64,000 bases of DNA. Origin: Pseudomonas sp. DNDY-54 (GTDB lineage Bacteria; Pseudomonadota; Gammaproteobacteria; Pseudomonadales; Pseudomonadaceae). The stretch is taken from the NCBI RefSeq assembly GCF_019880365.1, contig NZ_CP082271.1:3038001-3102000 (forward strand), read 5' to 3'. Shown here in pieces: positions 44,511 through 53,932 of this stretch (positions within the stretch are counted from its first letter, which is position 1; each line of letters opens with the position of its first letter). Below the pieces are notes generated by a model. It made no database searches, was not told the DNA's origin, and saw nothing but the letters and a program-made list of their open reading frames with translations. The translations under genes were made by a program, and so were the position numbers.

Positions 44511-45275
44511 TCACACGGAGACGCCACGCACCTGACTCTCCAGCTCAAGCTTCAGCTGTGCATCGAGTTTAAGCTGGCGGGCCAATTCATCCAGGTACGC
44601 GCGCTCCATGAACTGCTCCTCGTCCACCATCAAAACGCTGGCGAGGTACATTTCCGAAGCCATTTCCGGGGTGGTAGCTGCAGCGGCTACGTCGACCGGA
44701 TCGAGCGGCTTGTTCAGCTCCTTTTCCAGCCAGCGTTGCAGTTCAGGATCATCGGTGAGCTGGGCCAATTCGGCCTCGATCATCTTGCGCTCCTGATCAT
44801 CCACGTGGCCGTCCGCCTTGGCCGCAGCGACCAGCGCTTTGAGGATGCTGCGGCTGTGTTCCTCCACCTGTTCGGGTGGCAGGCGGTCCACCGTCTTTGG
44901 CTCCGTTTGAGTATTTGGCTGCGTCACTCCGGCCCCGCCCTGCTGCGCCTGTTGTGCCTGCCAGTTGCCGTAGGCCTTGTAGGCCAGCATGCCGAGCGCG
45001 GCCAGGCCGCCATAGGTGACGGCTTTCCCGCCAAGACGACGCCCGCTGCGGCTCCCCAACAACATGCCGAGCGCACCGGTCGCTAGCGCGCCTTTTCCTA
45101 TGCCTCCGCCACCGCCCCCAAGAATGCTACCGAGCGGGCCGCCCGCGCCGGAGAGCATATCTCCGAGCGAACCCCCGCTTTTAGACGGTGTTGAGCGCGT
45201 CACGGAACCTTGCTGCTTCTGCAACAGGTCCTGACCCGATTTGAGCAATTGGTCGAGCAAACCGCTGGTTTTCAT
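44511..45275 (-). CDS. DUF533 / TerB-like protein
   Basis: A 254-residue protein with a Gly-rich N-terminal half (SGAGGPLGSILGGGGGGIGK, about 42-61), a short hydrophobic stretch (YGGLAALGMLAYKAYG, about 87-102) that may be a membrane segment, and a C-terminal TerB-like helical domain (ALVAAAKADGHVDDQERKMI; about 145-250) with the acidic motif typical of metal-binding TerB folds. E. coli YebE belongs to this family; function is not established, though YebE-type genes are envelope-stress responsive. Monocistronic by spacing. Confidence 0.83.
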   Translation of the reverse strand: MKTSGLLDQLLKSGQDLLQKQQGSVTRSTPSKSGGSLGDMLSGAGGPLGSILGGGGGGIGKGALATGALGMLLGSRSGRRLGGKAVTYGGLAALGMLAYKAYGNWQAQQAQQGGAGVTQPNTQTEPKTVDRLPPEQVEEHSRSILKALVAAAKADGHVDDQERKMIEAELAQLTDDPELQRWLEKELNKPLDPVDVAAAATTPEMASEMYLASVLMVDEEQFMERAYLDELARQLKLDAQLKLELESQVRGVSV

Positions 45276-45308
45276 GGAAAGACCTACCTGAATACTGATG
45301 AAAGGAAC

Positions 45309-46418
45309 TTACTCGAGCGAATCGGGCACCTGCCGGATTGGCGTGTTTCGATGAGCAGCGCGAACATACTGGGCTGGCCATGGCACCGTGCTGTCGCGTA
45401 GATCTTCGGCCGCATGCAACGGCCAGTAAGGGTCGCGCAACAGCTCGCGTGCCAGCAGGATCAGGTCAGCCTGACCGGTGCGCAGGATATGCTCGGCCTG
45501 GACCGCTTCCGTGATCATGCCGACCGTGCCCGTGGCGATGCCTGCTTCGCGCCGAACCTGCTCGGCGAACTGCGTCTGGTAGCCAGGACCGACCGGGATT
45601 TCCGCATTGGCCGCCGTACCACCGGAGGAAACGTCGATCAGATCGACGCCAAGATGCTTCAACCGCCGCGCCAGCTCGACGGTTTCCTCGGCGTTCCAGC
45701 CGTCCTGAACCCAGTCGGTTGCGGACAACCGGACGAATAACGGCAGCTCCTCCGGCCACACCGCACGCACGGCCTGGGTGACTTCCAACAGCAAACGGAT
45801 ACGGTTGTCGAACGAGCCACCGTAGCCATCCTGGCGCTGGTTGGACAGTGGCGAGAGGAACTGATGCAGCAGGTAGCCGTGCGCCGCATGTACCTCTGCA
45901 ATCTTGAACCCCGCGGCCAGCGACCGCTCAGCCGCCCGCACGAAAGCCTGGATCACGTCGTTGATGCCGACCTCATCCAGCGCGGTCGGCACCGCGTGCT
46001 CCGGATCGAACGCAATGGTCGACGGCCCTACCGGCGTCCAGCCGCCAGCGGCAATGGGCACGCTGCCATGACGTCCGAGCCAGGGCTGCCACGTACTTGC
46101 CTTGCGTCCGGCATGCGCGAGTTGAATGCCAGCCACGGAACCCTGGGCTTCGATGAAGCGCGTGATTCGCCGCAACGGTTCGACGTGCTCGTCCGACCAG
46201 ATGCCCAGGTCCTCAGGGGAAATGCGACCGTTTGCGGTAACAGCGGTGGCCTCGATGATGACCAGCCCCGCCCCGCCGACGGCACGGCTGCCCAGATGGA
46301 CCAGATGCCAGTCGTTCGCCATTCCGGCCTTGGCCGAGTACTGGCACATAGGCGAAACGGCGATTCGATTGGCCAGCGTCAACTGACGCAGGGTGAGCGG
46401 CTGGAAAAGCTGTGTCAT
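45309..46418 (-). CDS. NADH:flavin oxidoreductase, old yellow enzyme family (YqjM/XenA-like)
   Basis: A 369-residue FMN TIM-barrel ene-reductase. The start LFQPLTLRQLTLANRIAVSP then MCQYSA (about 25-30, Cys at the FMN) and IQLAHAGRKAS are the signature of the YqjM/XenA subgroup. The substrate-binding His pair is in VHAAHGYLLHQFLSP. These enzymes reduce electrophilic alkenes and nitro compounds. The same gene type lies near prfB-recJ in P. aeruginosa. A 319-base gap upstream (46419-46737) holds no gene I can support. Confidence 0.9.
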   Translation of the reverse strand: MTQLFQPLTLRQLTLANRIAVSPMCQYSAKAGMANDWHLVHLGSRAVGGAGLVIIEATAVTANGRISPEDLGIWSDEHVEPLRRITRFIEAQGSVAGIQLAHAGRKASTWQPWLGRHGSVPIAAGGWTPVGPSTIAFDPEHAVPTALDEVGINDVIQAFVRAAERSLAAGFKIAEVHAAHGYLLHQFLSPLSNQRQDGYGGSFDNRIRLLLEVTQAVRAVWPEELPLFVRLSATDWVQDGWNAEETVELARRLKHLGVDLIDVSSGGTAANAEIPVGPGYQTQFAEQVRREAGIATGTVGMITEAVQAEHILRTGQADLILLARELLRDPYWPLHAAEDLRDSTVPWPAQYVRAAHRNTPIRQVPDSLE

Positions 46419-46737
46419 GGAAACCTCACTGCAATGGATGCGCGTTGGACACCCTTCAGTACAGACTGTTTCCGAGACTTTGCCTGGTCAGGCGTCACGG
46501 CCGCCCCGATTCGGTGACCGTATGTTGCGAACATCCACGTCGGGCACCTCACGAACACCGATAACCGTCCAGCGAGGCCATTCTCGGTCGCTTCATCTGT
46601 CGTACCGGAACGTGGCGAGAAGCGTGCCGGCGTAGTGCGCTATGCAGTTCTTCTTAAGGTTCACCTGTGTGTGCCTGCAAGAGCAGCGAACACGCGCACA
46701 ACCATCTGCAGCCCAGCCCGCTCCAGTATGCGGAACG

Positions 46738-48834
46738 CTACGCCGCCTCCACACTCACTGGAACGCCATTGAGTGCAGCATTGCCGGACAACGCGTCCAG
46801 ATAGCTTTCATCGGTCAGATCATTGGCACTCGCACCGGGCTGAGTACTGGCGATGCCCATCTGCACACCCGGGCGGGCATGGCCCCAGCCATGCGGCAGG
46901 CTGACCACGCCGAGCATCATCTCGTCACTAACGGCCACTTCAACTTCGATCACGCCGACCCGCGAGCGAACCCGCACGCGCTGACCGTCAAGCAGGCCCA
47001 GCCGGCTCAGATCCGCCGGATTCATCAGCAGCTGATGGCGCGGCTTGCCCTTCACCAGACGGTGATAGTTATGCATCCAGGAATTATTGCTGCGCACATG
47101 GCGACGTCCGATCAGCACCAGCTGCTCGGCAGGCACGCTAACTGCCTCAGCGAAACGCTGGACGTCGCCGAGGAACAGCAAGGGCGCTGCGTGTACTTGC
47201 TGACCCTCGGTTTTCAAGCGCCCAGCCAGATTTGGCTTGAGCGCACCGAGATCAAGCCCGTGCGGATAGTCGCGCACGCTGGATAGGCTCAGGTTCATCT
47301 CGCTCTTCGCGCCGTACGGCCCGGCGCGCAGGCCGAGGTCGATCATCTGCTCTGGCGTCATGGTGGGCTTGAGATCCGCGCCGATTCGCGCCGCGAACGC
47401 CTTAGCCAAGCCGATGAAAATTTCCCAGTCATGCAGCGCGCCCACCGGCTTGCCGAGCACCGGCTCGTTGAAGCGGGTGACGTTGCGCACCGCGAACAGG
47501 TTGAAGGTGGTGTCGTAATGATCATGCTCCAGCGGCGCCGTGGGCGGCAGGATCAGATCGGCATAGCGGGTGGTTTCGTTGATGTAGAAATCTACGCTGA
47601 GCATGAACTCCAACCCATCAAGCGCCTGTTCCAGTTTTCGCCCATTGGGCGTGGAAAGCACCGGGTTGCCCGCGACCGTCACCAGCGCGCGGATCTGACC
47701 TTCCCCTTCGGTAAGCATCTCCTCAGCCAGCGCTGAAACCGGCAGCTCGCCGCCGTATTCCGGCAGGCCCGACACCCGGCTTTGCCAACGGTTGAAGTGC
47801 CCTCCCGAGGTGTTCGCGACCAGATCGACTGCCGGCTCCGTGCAAAGCGCGCCGCCCACCCGATCCAGGTTGCTAGTGACCAGATTGATCGACTGTACCA
47901 ACCACTGGCATAGCGTTCCGAACGCTTGAGTCGAGACACCCATCCGCCCGTAGCAGACGGCTTTGTCCGCAGCAGCGAAATCCCGCGCCAGTTGTCGAAT
48001 CTGTTCAGCCGGTACGCCACAGCGCGGCCCCATTACTTCGGCGGTGAAGGGCTTTACGGCCGCCCGAAGTTCATCCATACCCGCCACGGGAAGATGGCTG
48101 GCACGTGTCAAACCTTCATCAAAAAGCGTATTCAGCAAACCGAAAAGCAACGCCGCATCTTCACCCGGGCGGACAAACAGATGCTGGTCGGCGATGGCCG
48201 CGGTTTCACTCCGACGCGGATCGACCACGACGAACTTGCCGCCGCGCGCTTGTAGCGCTTTCAAGCGCTTTTCCACATCCGGAACGGTCATGATGCTGCC
48301 GTTGGACGCCAGCGGGTTGCCACCGAGAATCAGCATGAAATCGGTATGGTCGATGTCTGGAATCGGGATCAGCAGACCATGCCCATACATCATCAGGCTG
48401 GTCAGGTGATGCGGCAGCTGATCGACCGAGGTGGCCGAAAAGCGATTGCGTGTTTTCAGCTGACCGAGAAAGTAGTTGCTGTGGGTCATCAGCCCGTAGT
48501 TGTGCACGCTGGGGTTGCCTTGGTAAACCGCCACGGCGTTGTGGCCATGTCGTTCACGAATATCGGCCAGCCGCTCCGCGACCAGCGCGAAGGCTTCGTC
48601 CCACTCGATCGCCTGCCACTCGCCGCCGACCCGTCGCATGGGGTGGCGCAGGCGGTCCGGGTCGTTCTGGATGTCCTGCAAGGCGACGGCCTTTGGGCAG
48701 ATGTGGCCGCGGCTGAAGCTGTCCTGAGGGTCGCCCTTGATGGATACGATCTGCTCGTCACGGGTTTCGATGGTCAGGCCACAGATGGCCTCGCACAGAT
48801 GGCAGGCACGGTGGTGCTGGGTCGTTTCGCTCAT
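46738..48834 (-). CDS. Molybdopterin oxidoreductase, single-subunit, FdhF/NasA-like
   Basis: A 698-residue Mo-bis-MGD enzyme from ATG 48834. One [4Fe-4S] site is formed by Cys11, Cys14, Cys18 (CHLCEAICG) and Cys46 (GHICPKA). Later regions carry the cofactor-binding blocks (GNPLASNGSIM, YADLILPPTAPLEHD, VVSLPHGWGHARPG). No Tat signal is visible, so cytoplasmic. In the segment where formate dehydrogenases have Cys or Sec as Mo ligand (about 130-147, FSATSVDQLPHHLTSLM), I see neither. No electron-transfer subunit or chaperone gene is nearby. Substrate unknown. Confidence 0.87.
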   Translation of the reverse strand: MSETTQHHRACHLCEAICGLTIETRDEQIVSIKGDPQDSFSRGHICPKAVALQDIQNDPDRLRHPMRRVGGEWQAIEWDEAFALVAERLADIRERHGHNAVAVYQGNPSVHNYGLMTHSNYFLGQLKTRNRFSATSVDQLPHHLTSLMMYGHGLLIPIPDIDHTDFMLILGGNPLASNGSIMTVPDVEKRLKALQARGGKFVVVDPRRSETAAIADQHLFVRPGEDAALLFGLLNTLFDEGLTRASHLPVAGMDELRAAVKPFTAEVMGPRCGVPAEQIRQLARDFAAADKAVCYGRMGVSTQAFGTLCQWLVQSINLVTSNLDRVGGALCTEPAVDLVANTSGGHFNRWQSRVSGLPEYGGELPVSALAEEMLTEGEGQIRALVTVAGNPVLSTPNGRKLEQALDGLEFMLSVDFYINETTRYADLILPPTAPLEHDHYDTTFNLFAVRNVTRFNEPVLGKPVGALHDWEIFIGLAKAFAARIGADLKPTMTPEQMIDLGLRAGPYGAKSEMNLSLSSVRDYPHGLDLGALKPNLAGRLKTEGQQVHAAPLLFLGDVQRFAEAVSVPAEQLVLIGRRHVRSNNSWMHNYHRLVKGKPRHQLLMNPADLSRLGLLDGQRVRVRSRVGVIEVEVAVSDEMMLGVVSLPHGWGHARPGVQMGIASTQPGASANDLTDESYLDALSGNAALNGVPVSVEAA

Positions 48835-48979
48835 CGCAGGCTCCGAAGGATTGTTCTTGTAATCCAATCACTCTAGGCCGGAGCCGGGCGTGCGCCAATC
48901 ATGCACGTCGTGGCAAATAGGGAGCGATTCAGACAACCGATCTTGCAACTGGCAGTGCCGAGTTCGGATACGCCGCCGC

Positions 48980-49006
48980 TCCTGTAGGAGCGAGCTTGCT
49001 CGCGAA
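48980..49006. repeat. Pseudomonas REP element
   Basis: TCCTGTAGGAGCGAGCTTGC then TCGCGAA, the same palindromic unit as at 12546-12568, in the space between the molybdopterin oxidoreductase start and the recJ stop. Confidence 0.88.
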
Positions 49007-49072
49007 AGGATGTCCAGCTAGCGCCGGCTAGAGCACGCGCCACCTTGGCTGCGACCGACCGTGAACCTGAGG

Positions 49073-50788
49073 TCAACGCGCCGCGATATGCGCCACCAGC
49101 AGCTGCACGCTTTCCCGACCGCGAAACTCGTTCACGTCGAGTTTGTAGGCGAGATCGGCCCAGCGCACCGTGGGATTGGGCCAGAGCTCGCGATCGATAT
49201 TGAAAGCGATGCCATCAAGGGTCAGCGAGCCGCATTCGCTCTTGAGGACCATTTTCAGGTGCTTCTCGCCGACCAGTCGCTGCTGCACCAGCTGGAACAC
49301 GCCGTGGAACACCGGCTCGGGAAAATGCTGCCCCCACGGCCCGGCATTGCGCAGCGCCTTGGCCAGTTCGAGGTGGAACTCCTCGATGCTCAACTGACCA
49401 TCGGTGAGCAGGCGCCCGGTCAGGTCGTCTTCGCACAGCTGACGCCGCACCTCAGCATCGAAGGCCGCCGCGAAGGCGCCAAAGTTAGCTTCCGGCAGCG
49501 ACAGACCGGCCGCCATCGCATGGCCACCGAACTTGCTGATCAGCCCTGGGTGACGCGCAGCAACGGCATCCAGCGCGTCGCGAATATGAAAGCCCGGCAC
49601 CGAGCGCGCCGAGCCTTTCAACAACCCGTCCCCGGCGCCCGCGAAGGCAATGGTCGGACGGTGATAGCGCTCCTTCAGGCGCGAGGCGAGGATGCCGATC
49701 ACGCCCTGGTGCCATTCCGGTTCGAACAGACAGAGGCCGAACGGCATGTCTGCGAGCGGCAGGTCTTTCAGCTGGGCCAGCGCCTCGCGTTGCATGCCCT
49801 GTTCGATGCCCTTGCGATCCTGATTCAGCTGGTCGAGCTGCACGGCCATGTCGCGCGCCAGCGCTTCGTCCTCGCAGAGCAGGCATTCGATGCCCAGCGC
49901 CATGTCGTCGAGGCGACCCGCTGCGTTCAGCCGTGGGCCAAGGATGAAGCCCAGATCGGTCGAGGTGATACGGCTGTGATCGCGACCAGCAACTTCCAAA
50001 ATGGCGCGTAACCCCGGCCGCGCCCGCCCGGCACGGATGCGCGCCAAACCCTGGTGCACAAGGATTCGGTTGTTGGCATCAAGCGGCACCACGTCGGCAA
50101 CGCTGCCCAGCGCGACCAGATCCAGCAGCTCAGCCAGATTCGGCTCCGACCAGCCATTGCGGGTGAACCAGCCCGACTCACGCAATGCCGCGCGCAGGGC
50201 CAGCAGTACGTAGAAGATCACCCCGACGCCGGCGATGCATTTGCTCGGAAAGGCGCACTCGGGCTGGTTGGGATTGACGATGGCGTCCGCGTCCGGCAGC
50301 AGCGGACCTGGCAGATGGTGATCGGTCACCAGGACCTTGAGCCCTGCGGCCTTGGCCGACGCTACGCCGTCCACGCTGGAAATGCCGTTGTCGACCGTAA
50401 CCAGCAGATCAGGCTGACGTTCGAGCGCTACGGCGACGATTTCAGGCGTCAGTCCGTAGCCGTACTCGAAGCGGTTGGGCACCAGATAATCCACGTGTGC
50501 TGCGCCCAACTGGCGCAGGCCCAACACACCCACCGTACTGGCGGTGGCGCCGTCGGCGTCGAAGTCGCCGACGAATAGAATGCGATGGCGCTTCTCCAGC
50601 GCATCGACCAGCAGCGCCACGGCACTATCGATTCCCTTGAGCTGGCTATAGGGAATCAGCCGCGCCAAGCCTTTATCCAGTTCGTTTACCGATTGCACGC
50701 CGCGGGCTGCGTAGAGCCGGGTCAGGAGCGGCGGCAGGTCGCCCAGGTCGGGAAGCCGTTCAGGAAGTGGGCGGGGTTCGATACGCAT
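49073..50788 (-). CDS. recJ: Single-stranded-DNA-specific exonuclease RecJ
   Basis: A 571-residue 5'-3' exonuclease used in recombination and mismatch repair. DHH-family metal motifs are intact: VGDFDADGATASTVGVLG (motif I, about 75-92), TVDNGISSVDG, TDHHLPGPLLPDADAIVNPN (DHH at about 160) and GGHAMAAGLSL (DHHA1). Length is typical. Confidence 0.95.
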   Translation of the reverse strand: MRIEPRPLPERLPDLGDLPPLLTRLYAARGVQSVNELDKGLARLIPYSQLKGIDSAVALLVDALEKRHRILFVGDFDADGATASTVGVLGLRQLGAAHVDYLVPNRFEYGYGLTPEIVAVALERQPDLLVTVDNGISSVDGVASAKAAGLKVLVTDHHLPGPLLPDADAIVNPNQPECAFPSKCIAGVGVIFYVLLALRAALRESGWFTRNGWSEPNLAELLDLVALGSVADVVPLDANNRILVHQGLARIRAGRARPGLRAILEVAGRDHSRITSTDLGFILGPRLNAAGRLDDMALGIECLLCEDEALARDMAVQLDQLNQDRKGIEQGMQREALAQLKDLPLADMPFGLCLFEPEWHQGVIGILASRLKERYHRPTIAFAGAGDGLLKGSARSVPGFHIRDALDAVAARHPGLISKFGGHAMAAGLSLPEANFGAFAAAFDAEVRRQLCEDDLTGRLLTDGQLSIEEFHLELAKALRNAGPWGQHFPEPVFHGVFQLVQQRLVGEKHLKMVLKSECGSLTLDGIAFNIDRELWPNPTVRWADLAYKLDVNEFRGRESVQLLVAHIAAR

Positions 50789-50821
50789 CAGTGGGTTATC
50801 CGGCGTGAAGCATGAAGTGGA

Positions 50822-51349
50822 TCAAAGCGATGTCGCAGCACGCGCAGCCTGGTCATAGAGGCCGGACATGGCACGCAGCAAACCGGCGAGACGGTGAATC
50901 TCGTCGGGGTCGATATTCAGATTCTCGAAGGAGGCGATCAGGCATTCCTTGCGGATGTCTGCATATTCCTGACACAACTCGCGGCCCTTTTCCGTGGTCC
51001 GGTAAAACATTTCTTTGCCCTGCTTTTCGCCCTCGACCAGACCGAGCTTGCCGAGTTTCTTCAAGGCGTAGGTCACGGTGTGAGTGTCTTCGATATTGAG
51101 CAGCAGGCAGATATCCGCCTGTCGCTTGGCACGGCCGCGGCTCGCCAGATTGTGCAGCACCATGACGTCCAGCGCGTTCATCTCCACGGCACCAGAGGCT
51201 TTCATGCAGCGCTCCATCCAGCGCATCAGCGCGGCGCTGGCAACGATGATGCCGTACTCGAGCTCGGAGAGTTCCTGCGATTGTTCGGCGAGATGCGCCG
51301 ACGCAACGATGGACGATCGCAACGGGCGAGGGGATTTAGCGTCAACCAT
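50822..51349 (-). CDS. Winged-helix (MarR-like) transcriptional regulator
   Basis: A 175-residue DNA-binding protein if started at ATG 51349 (MVDAKSPRPLRSSIVASAHL); upstream in-frame ATGs at 51358-51412 are possible but carry no ribosome site. A MarR-like wHTH lies at about residues 60-130: MNALDVMVLHNLASRGRAKR, ICLLLNIEDTHTVTYALKKL (recognition helix) and GLVEGEKQGKEMFYRTTEKG (wing). It is divergent from pxpA, so it is the probable regulator of the 5-oxoproline operon. The Bacillus equivalent cluster uses an IclR-type regulator (KipR) instead. Confidence 0.8.
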   Translation of the reverse strand: MVDAKSPRPLRSSIVASAHLAEQSQELSELEYGIIVASAALMRWMERCMKASGAVEMNALDVMVLHNLASRGRAKRQADICLLLNIEDTHTVTYALKKLGKLGLVEGEKQGKEMFYRTTEKGRELCQEYADIRKECLIASFENLNIDPDEIHRLAGLLRAMSGLYDQAARAATSL

Positions 51350-51387
51350 CTTGTGGACCATGACATGAGGGGCGAAGCGTGATTTCG

Positions 51388-51401
51388 CCCGATGAATCGG
51401 G
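51388..51401. promoter_or_regulatory. Inverted repeat upstream of the wHTH gene
   Basis: CCCGATGAATCGGG, a perfect 14-base palindrome-like site with a 2-base centre, 39 bases upstream of the preferred regulator start. It may be an autoregulatory operator, unless the longer ATG 51412 start is real, in which case it is coding. Confidence 0.4.
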
Positions 51402-51463
51402 TCGGCAAGCATACAGCAATGAGCCTGGAGCGACCGCTGCGAAGCCTGACATTAAATTTTTAT

Positions 51464-51487
51464 TGATAAATCATCGATAATTTATCA
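51464..51487. promoter_or_regulatory. Probable operator in the pxpA-regulator intergenic region
   Basis: TGATAAAT and ATTTATCA form a perfect 8-bp inverted repeat around an 8-base centre (CATCGATA), in a strikingly AT-rich island (51451-51487) 60 bases before pxpA. This size and symmetry fit a dimeric MarR-type regulator. The AT-rich run also probably contains promoter elements. Confidence 0.65.
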
Positions 51488-51546
51488 TCGTAATGTCACT
51501 CACCCGCCGGCACGCCGGCCGGGCCAGCAGTTCAGCGAGGAATGGT

Positions 51547-52296
51547 ATGAAACGTCTACTTCTCAACTGCGACATCGGCGAGAGCTTCGGGGCCTGGACC
51601 ATGGGCCTGGATGCCGAAGTCATGCCCTTCATTGATTGCGCCAACGTAGCGTGCGGTTTCCACGCCTCTGACCCGCAGATCATGCGACGCACCGTCGCGC
51701 TGGCGGCGCAGCATGACGTGAAGATCGGCGCCCATCCGGCCTACCCAGATCTGGTCGGCTTTGGTCGACGCTCCATGGCGTGCACCCCGGACGAAGTGGA
51801 GAACATGCTGCTCTATCAAATAGGCGCGCTCGATGGCATCTGCCGCGCCGAGGGCACCCAGGTCCGTTACGTCAAACCGCACGGTGCGCTCTACAACGAC
51901 ATGATGCGCAAACCCGAACTGCTCCGAGCAGTGATGCGCGCGGTTATCGCCTATTCCCCGTCGCTTCCCCTGATGCTGATGTCGACACGCGACAACAGCG
52001 CTGCGCAAGCGCAGGCGGACGAACTGGGTGTGATGCTGTGGTTCGAAGTGTTCGCTGATCGTGCCTATGACGCGGCCGGCATGCTGGTATCCCGAGCCTT
52101 GCCCGGGGCGGTACACCACGATGCCGAAACGGTCGCAGCCCAGGCGCTCTGCCTGGCCAAAGGCGAAGCGCTGACCGCCAGTGACGGCAGCGCTCTGGTA
52201 CTGCGCGCCGACACGCTTTGCGTTCACGGCGACAACGCCGGTTCGGTCGCCGCCGTGCAGCGCATCCGCCAGGCGCTCGAGAAGCTGCCGGCATGA
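51547..52296 (+). CDS. pxpA: 5-oxoprolinase subunit A (LamB/YcsF family)
   Basis: A 249-residue protein from ATG 51547 (ribosome site GAGGAAT). PxpA with PxpB and PxpC forms the prokaryotic ATP-dependent 5-oxoprolinase, which turns 5-oxoproline into glutamate. Family motifs: LLNCDIGESFGAWTMGLDAE, VACGFHASDPQIMRRTVALA, KIGAHPAYPDLVGFGRR and YVKPHGALYNDM. First gene of the operon; stop overlaps pxpB. Confidence 0.94.
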   Translation: MKRLLLNCDIGESFGAWTMGLDAEVMPFIDCANVACGFHASDPQIMRRTVALAAQHDVKIGAHPAYPDLVGFGRRSMACTPDEVENMLLYQIGALDGICRAEGTQVRYVKPHGALYNDMMRKPELLRAVMRAVIAYSPSLPLMLMSTRDNSAAQAQADELGVMLWFEVFADRAYDAAGMLVSRALPGAVHHDAETVAAQALCLAKGEALTASDGSALVLRADTLCVHGDNAGSVAAVQRIRQALEKLPA

Positions 52297-52997
52297 AGGC
52301 GCGTATCGAAGTCGTCGGCATCGACTGCCTGATGCTGCGTCTGTTCGACGAGATCGACGAAGCTCACATGTCCTGGCTACTGGCCGCAGCACGGCGCCTG
52401 CGCGAATGTTTCGGCGCCGCCCTGATCGATCTGGTGCCGTCCTACACCACCCTGCTCATTCACTACGACCTAGCACAACTGGACGACGACCAGGCGCGTC
52501 GTCGGGTAGCGGATGCGCTGCATGACCTGCAGCCGGATGCGGGAGCTCAGGCACGCGAGCTGTACATCCCGGTCTGGTACGACCCAAGCGTCGGGCCGGA
52601 ACTCGACGCAATGGCGCAGCGCAGCGGGCTCGGCGTTTCCGGCGTGATCGAGCGCCACAGCGCCCGGACCTATCAGGTTTTTGCGCTGGGCTTCGCGCCG
52701 GGGTTCGCCTTCATGGGGCTGGTCGACGAATCCCTCGCCAGCCCGCGCCTGCAAACGCCACGCAAGCAGGTTCCGGCTGGCAGTCTGGGTATCGCTGATC
52801 GACAGACCGCTATCTATCCGCTGGTATCGCCCGGGGGCTGGAACCTCATCGGCCGCAGCCCGACGCGGCTGTTTGACCGAGAGCTGGATGGCTACAGCAT
52901 CTGGCAACCCGGCGACCGCGTGCGATTCCAGCCCATCGAACGGGCCGAGTTCATTCGGCTTGGCGGAGACGACAGTCCTTTTGAGGTGGCGCCATGA
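52293..52997 (+). CDS. pxpB: 5-oxoprolinase subunit B (KipI-like)
   Basis: A 234-residue protein from ATG 52293, overlapping pxpA by four bases. It has the KipI/allophanate-hydrolase subunit 1 fold: VPSYTTLLIHYDL, FALGFAPGFAFMGLVDESLA, RQTAIYPLVSPGGWNLIGRS and the C-terminal PGDRVRFQPI. B. subtilis KipI is also known as an inhibitor of the KinA sporulation kinase, a role that makes no sense here; the 5-oxoprolinase role fits the neighbours. Confidence 0.93.
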   Translation: MKARIEVVGIDCLMLRLFDEIDEAHMSWLLAAARRLRECFGAALIDLVPSYTTLLIHYDLAQLDDDQARRRVADALHDLQPDAGAQARELYIPVWYDPSVGPELDAMAQRSGLGVSGVIERHSARTYQVFALGFAPGFAFMGLVDESLASPRLQTPRKQVPAGSLGIADRQTAIYPLVSPGGWNLIGRSPTRLFDRELDGYSIWQPGDRVRFQPIERAEFIRLGGDDSPFEVAP

Positions 52998-53908
52998 GCC
53001 TGTTGATCGAGCGCAGCGGCGCCATGGCAAGCCTGCAGGACGGCGGCCGGTTCGGTGTTCGTCATCTCGGCGTAACCCAGGGCGGTGCAGCAGACTGGAT
53101 TTCTCAGGCATGGGCGAACTGGCTGCTGGGCAATGAACTGCACGCCGCAACCATCGAAATCACACTGGGGAATTTCGCCCTGTTGGCCGAAGCTGACAGC
53201 TGCCTCGCCCTGTGCGGCGCGGACCTTGCGGCCACGCTGGATGGGCAACCTATTGAACCGGGACGCAGCTTCAACATTCGCAAGGGTGAACGCCTGACCT
53301 TTGCCCAGCCGCGCCGAGGCGTCCGTGCCTATCTCGCCGCTCCGGGTGGCTTTGCTGCACCTTTGACCCTGGACAGTTGCGCGACGGTGCGCCGCGAGGC
53401 GCTTGGCGGCCTGCACGGCGATGGCAAGCCGCTGGCCCAGGGTGATCGACTGAAGTGGAGCGGCGCGGCGCCCAGGCCGCGTGAACTGGATGCCGATTCG
53501 ATCACTCCGTTGTCATCGTCAGAACCGCTGCAGGTGGTGCTTGGCGCACAGATCGGCGACTTCAGCGGGCAAAGCCTGTTCGATGCATTCAATAGCGAAT
53601 GGACGGTGGACCAGCGCGCCGATCGCATGGGCATCCGCCTGCTCGGTCCAGTGCTGCGCAGTTCACGACAGTCGATGATTTCTGAAGGTGTACCGCTGGG
53701 AGCGATTCAAGTGCCGCCCGATGGGCAGCCCATCGTCCTGCTCAACGACCGGCAAACCATCGGCGGTTATCCCCGGCTTGGCGCCCTGACGCCCTTGGCA
53801 GTTGCTCGTCTGGCGCAATGCATGCCGGGCACAGTCCTGCGGTTGAAGCCGGTTGCCCTGGAAGCGGCCCAACGTCAGCAAAGCCGGCTGCTCGCCAACT
53901 GGCGATAA
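52994..53908 (+). CDS. pxpC: 5-oxoprolinase subunit C (KipA-like, biotin-dependent carboxyltransferase fold)
   Basis: A 304-residue protein overlapping pxpB by four bases (ATGA). Family motifs: MASLQDGGRFGVRHLGVTQG, YLAAPGGF, and SEGVPLGAIQVPPDGQPIVL with LLNDRQTIGGYPRLGAL near the end. No biotin-attachment site, as expected. Confidence 0.93.
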   Translation: MSLLIERSGAMASLQDGGRFGVRHLGVTQGGAADWISQAWANWLLGNELHAATIEITLGNFALLAEADSCLALCGADLAATLDGQPIEPGRSFNIRKGERLTFAQPRRGVRAYLAAPGGFAAPLTLDSCATVRREALGGLHGDGKPLAQGDRLKWSGAAPRPRELDADSITPLSSSEPLQVVLGAQIGDFSGQSLFDAFNSEWTVDQRADRMGIRLLGPVLRSSRQSMISEGVPLGAIQVPPDGQPIVLLNDRQTIGGYPRLGALTPLAVARLAQCMPGTVLRLKPVALEAAQRQQSRLLANWR

Positions 53909-53932
53909 CCCACTCACCCCGGAGCGAAGCCC

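Noticed and set aside
46393..46635. 80-codon frame in the gap upstream of the OYE gene
   Set aside because: Composition is not protein-like, it overlaps the OYE start on the other strand and it has no ribosome site.
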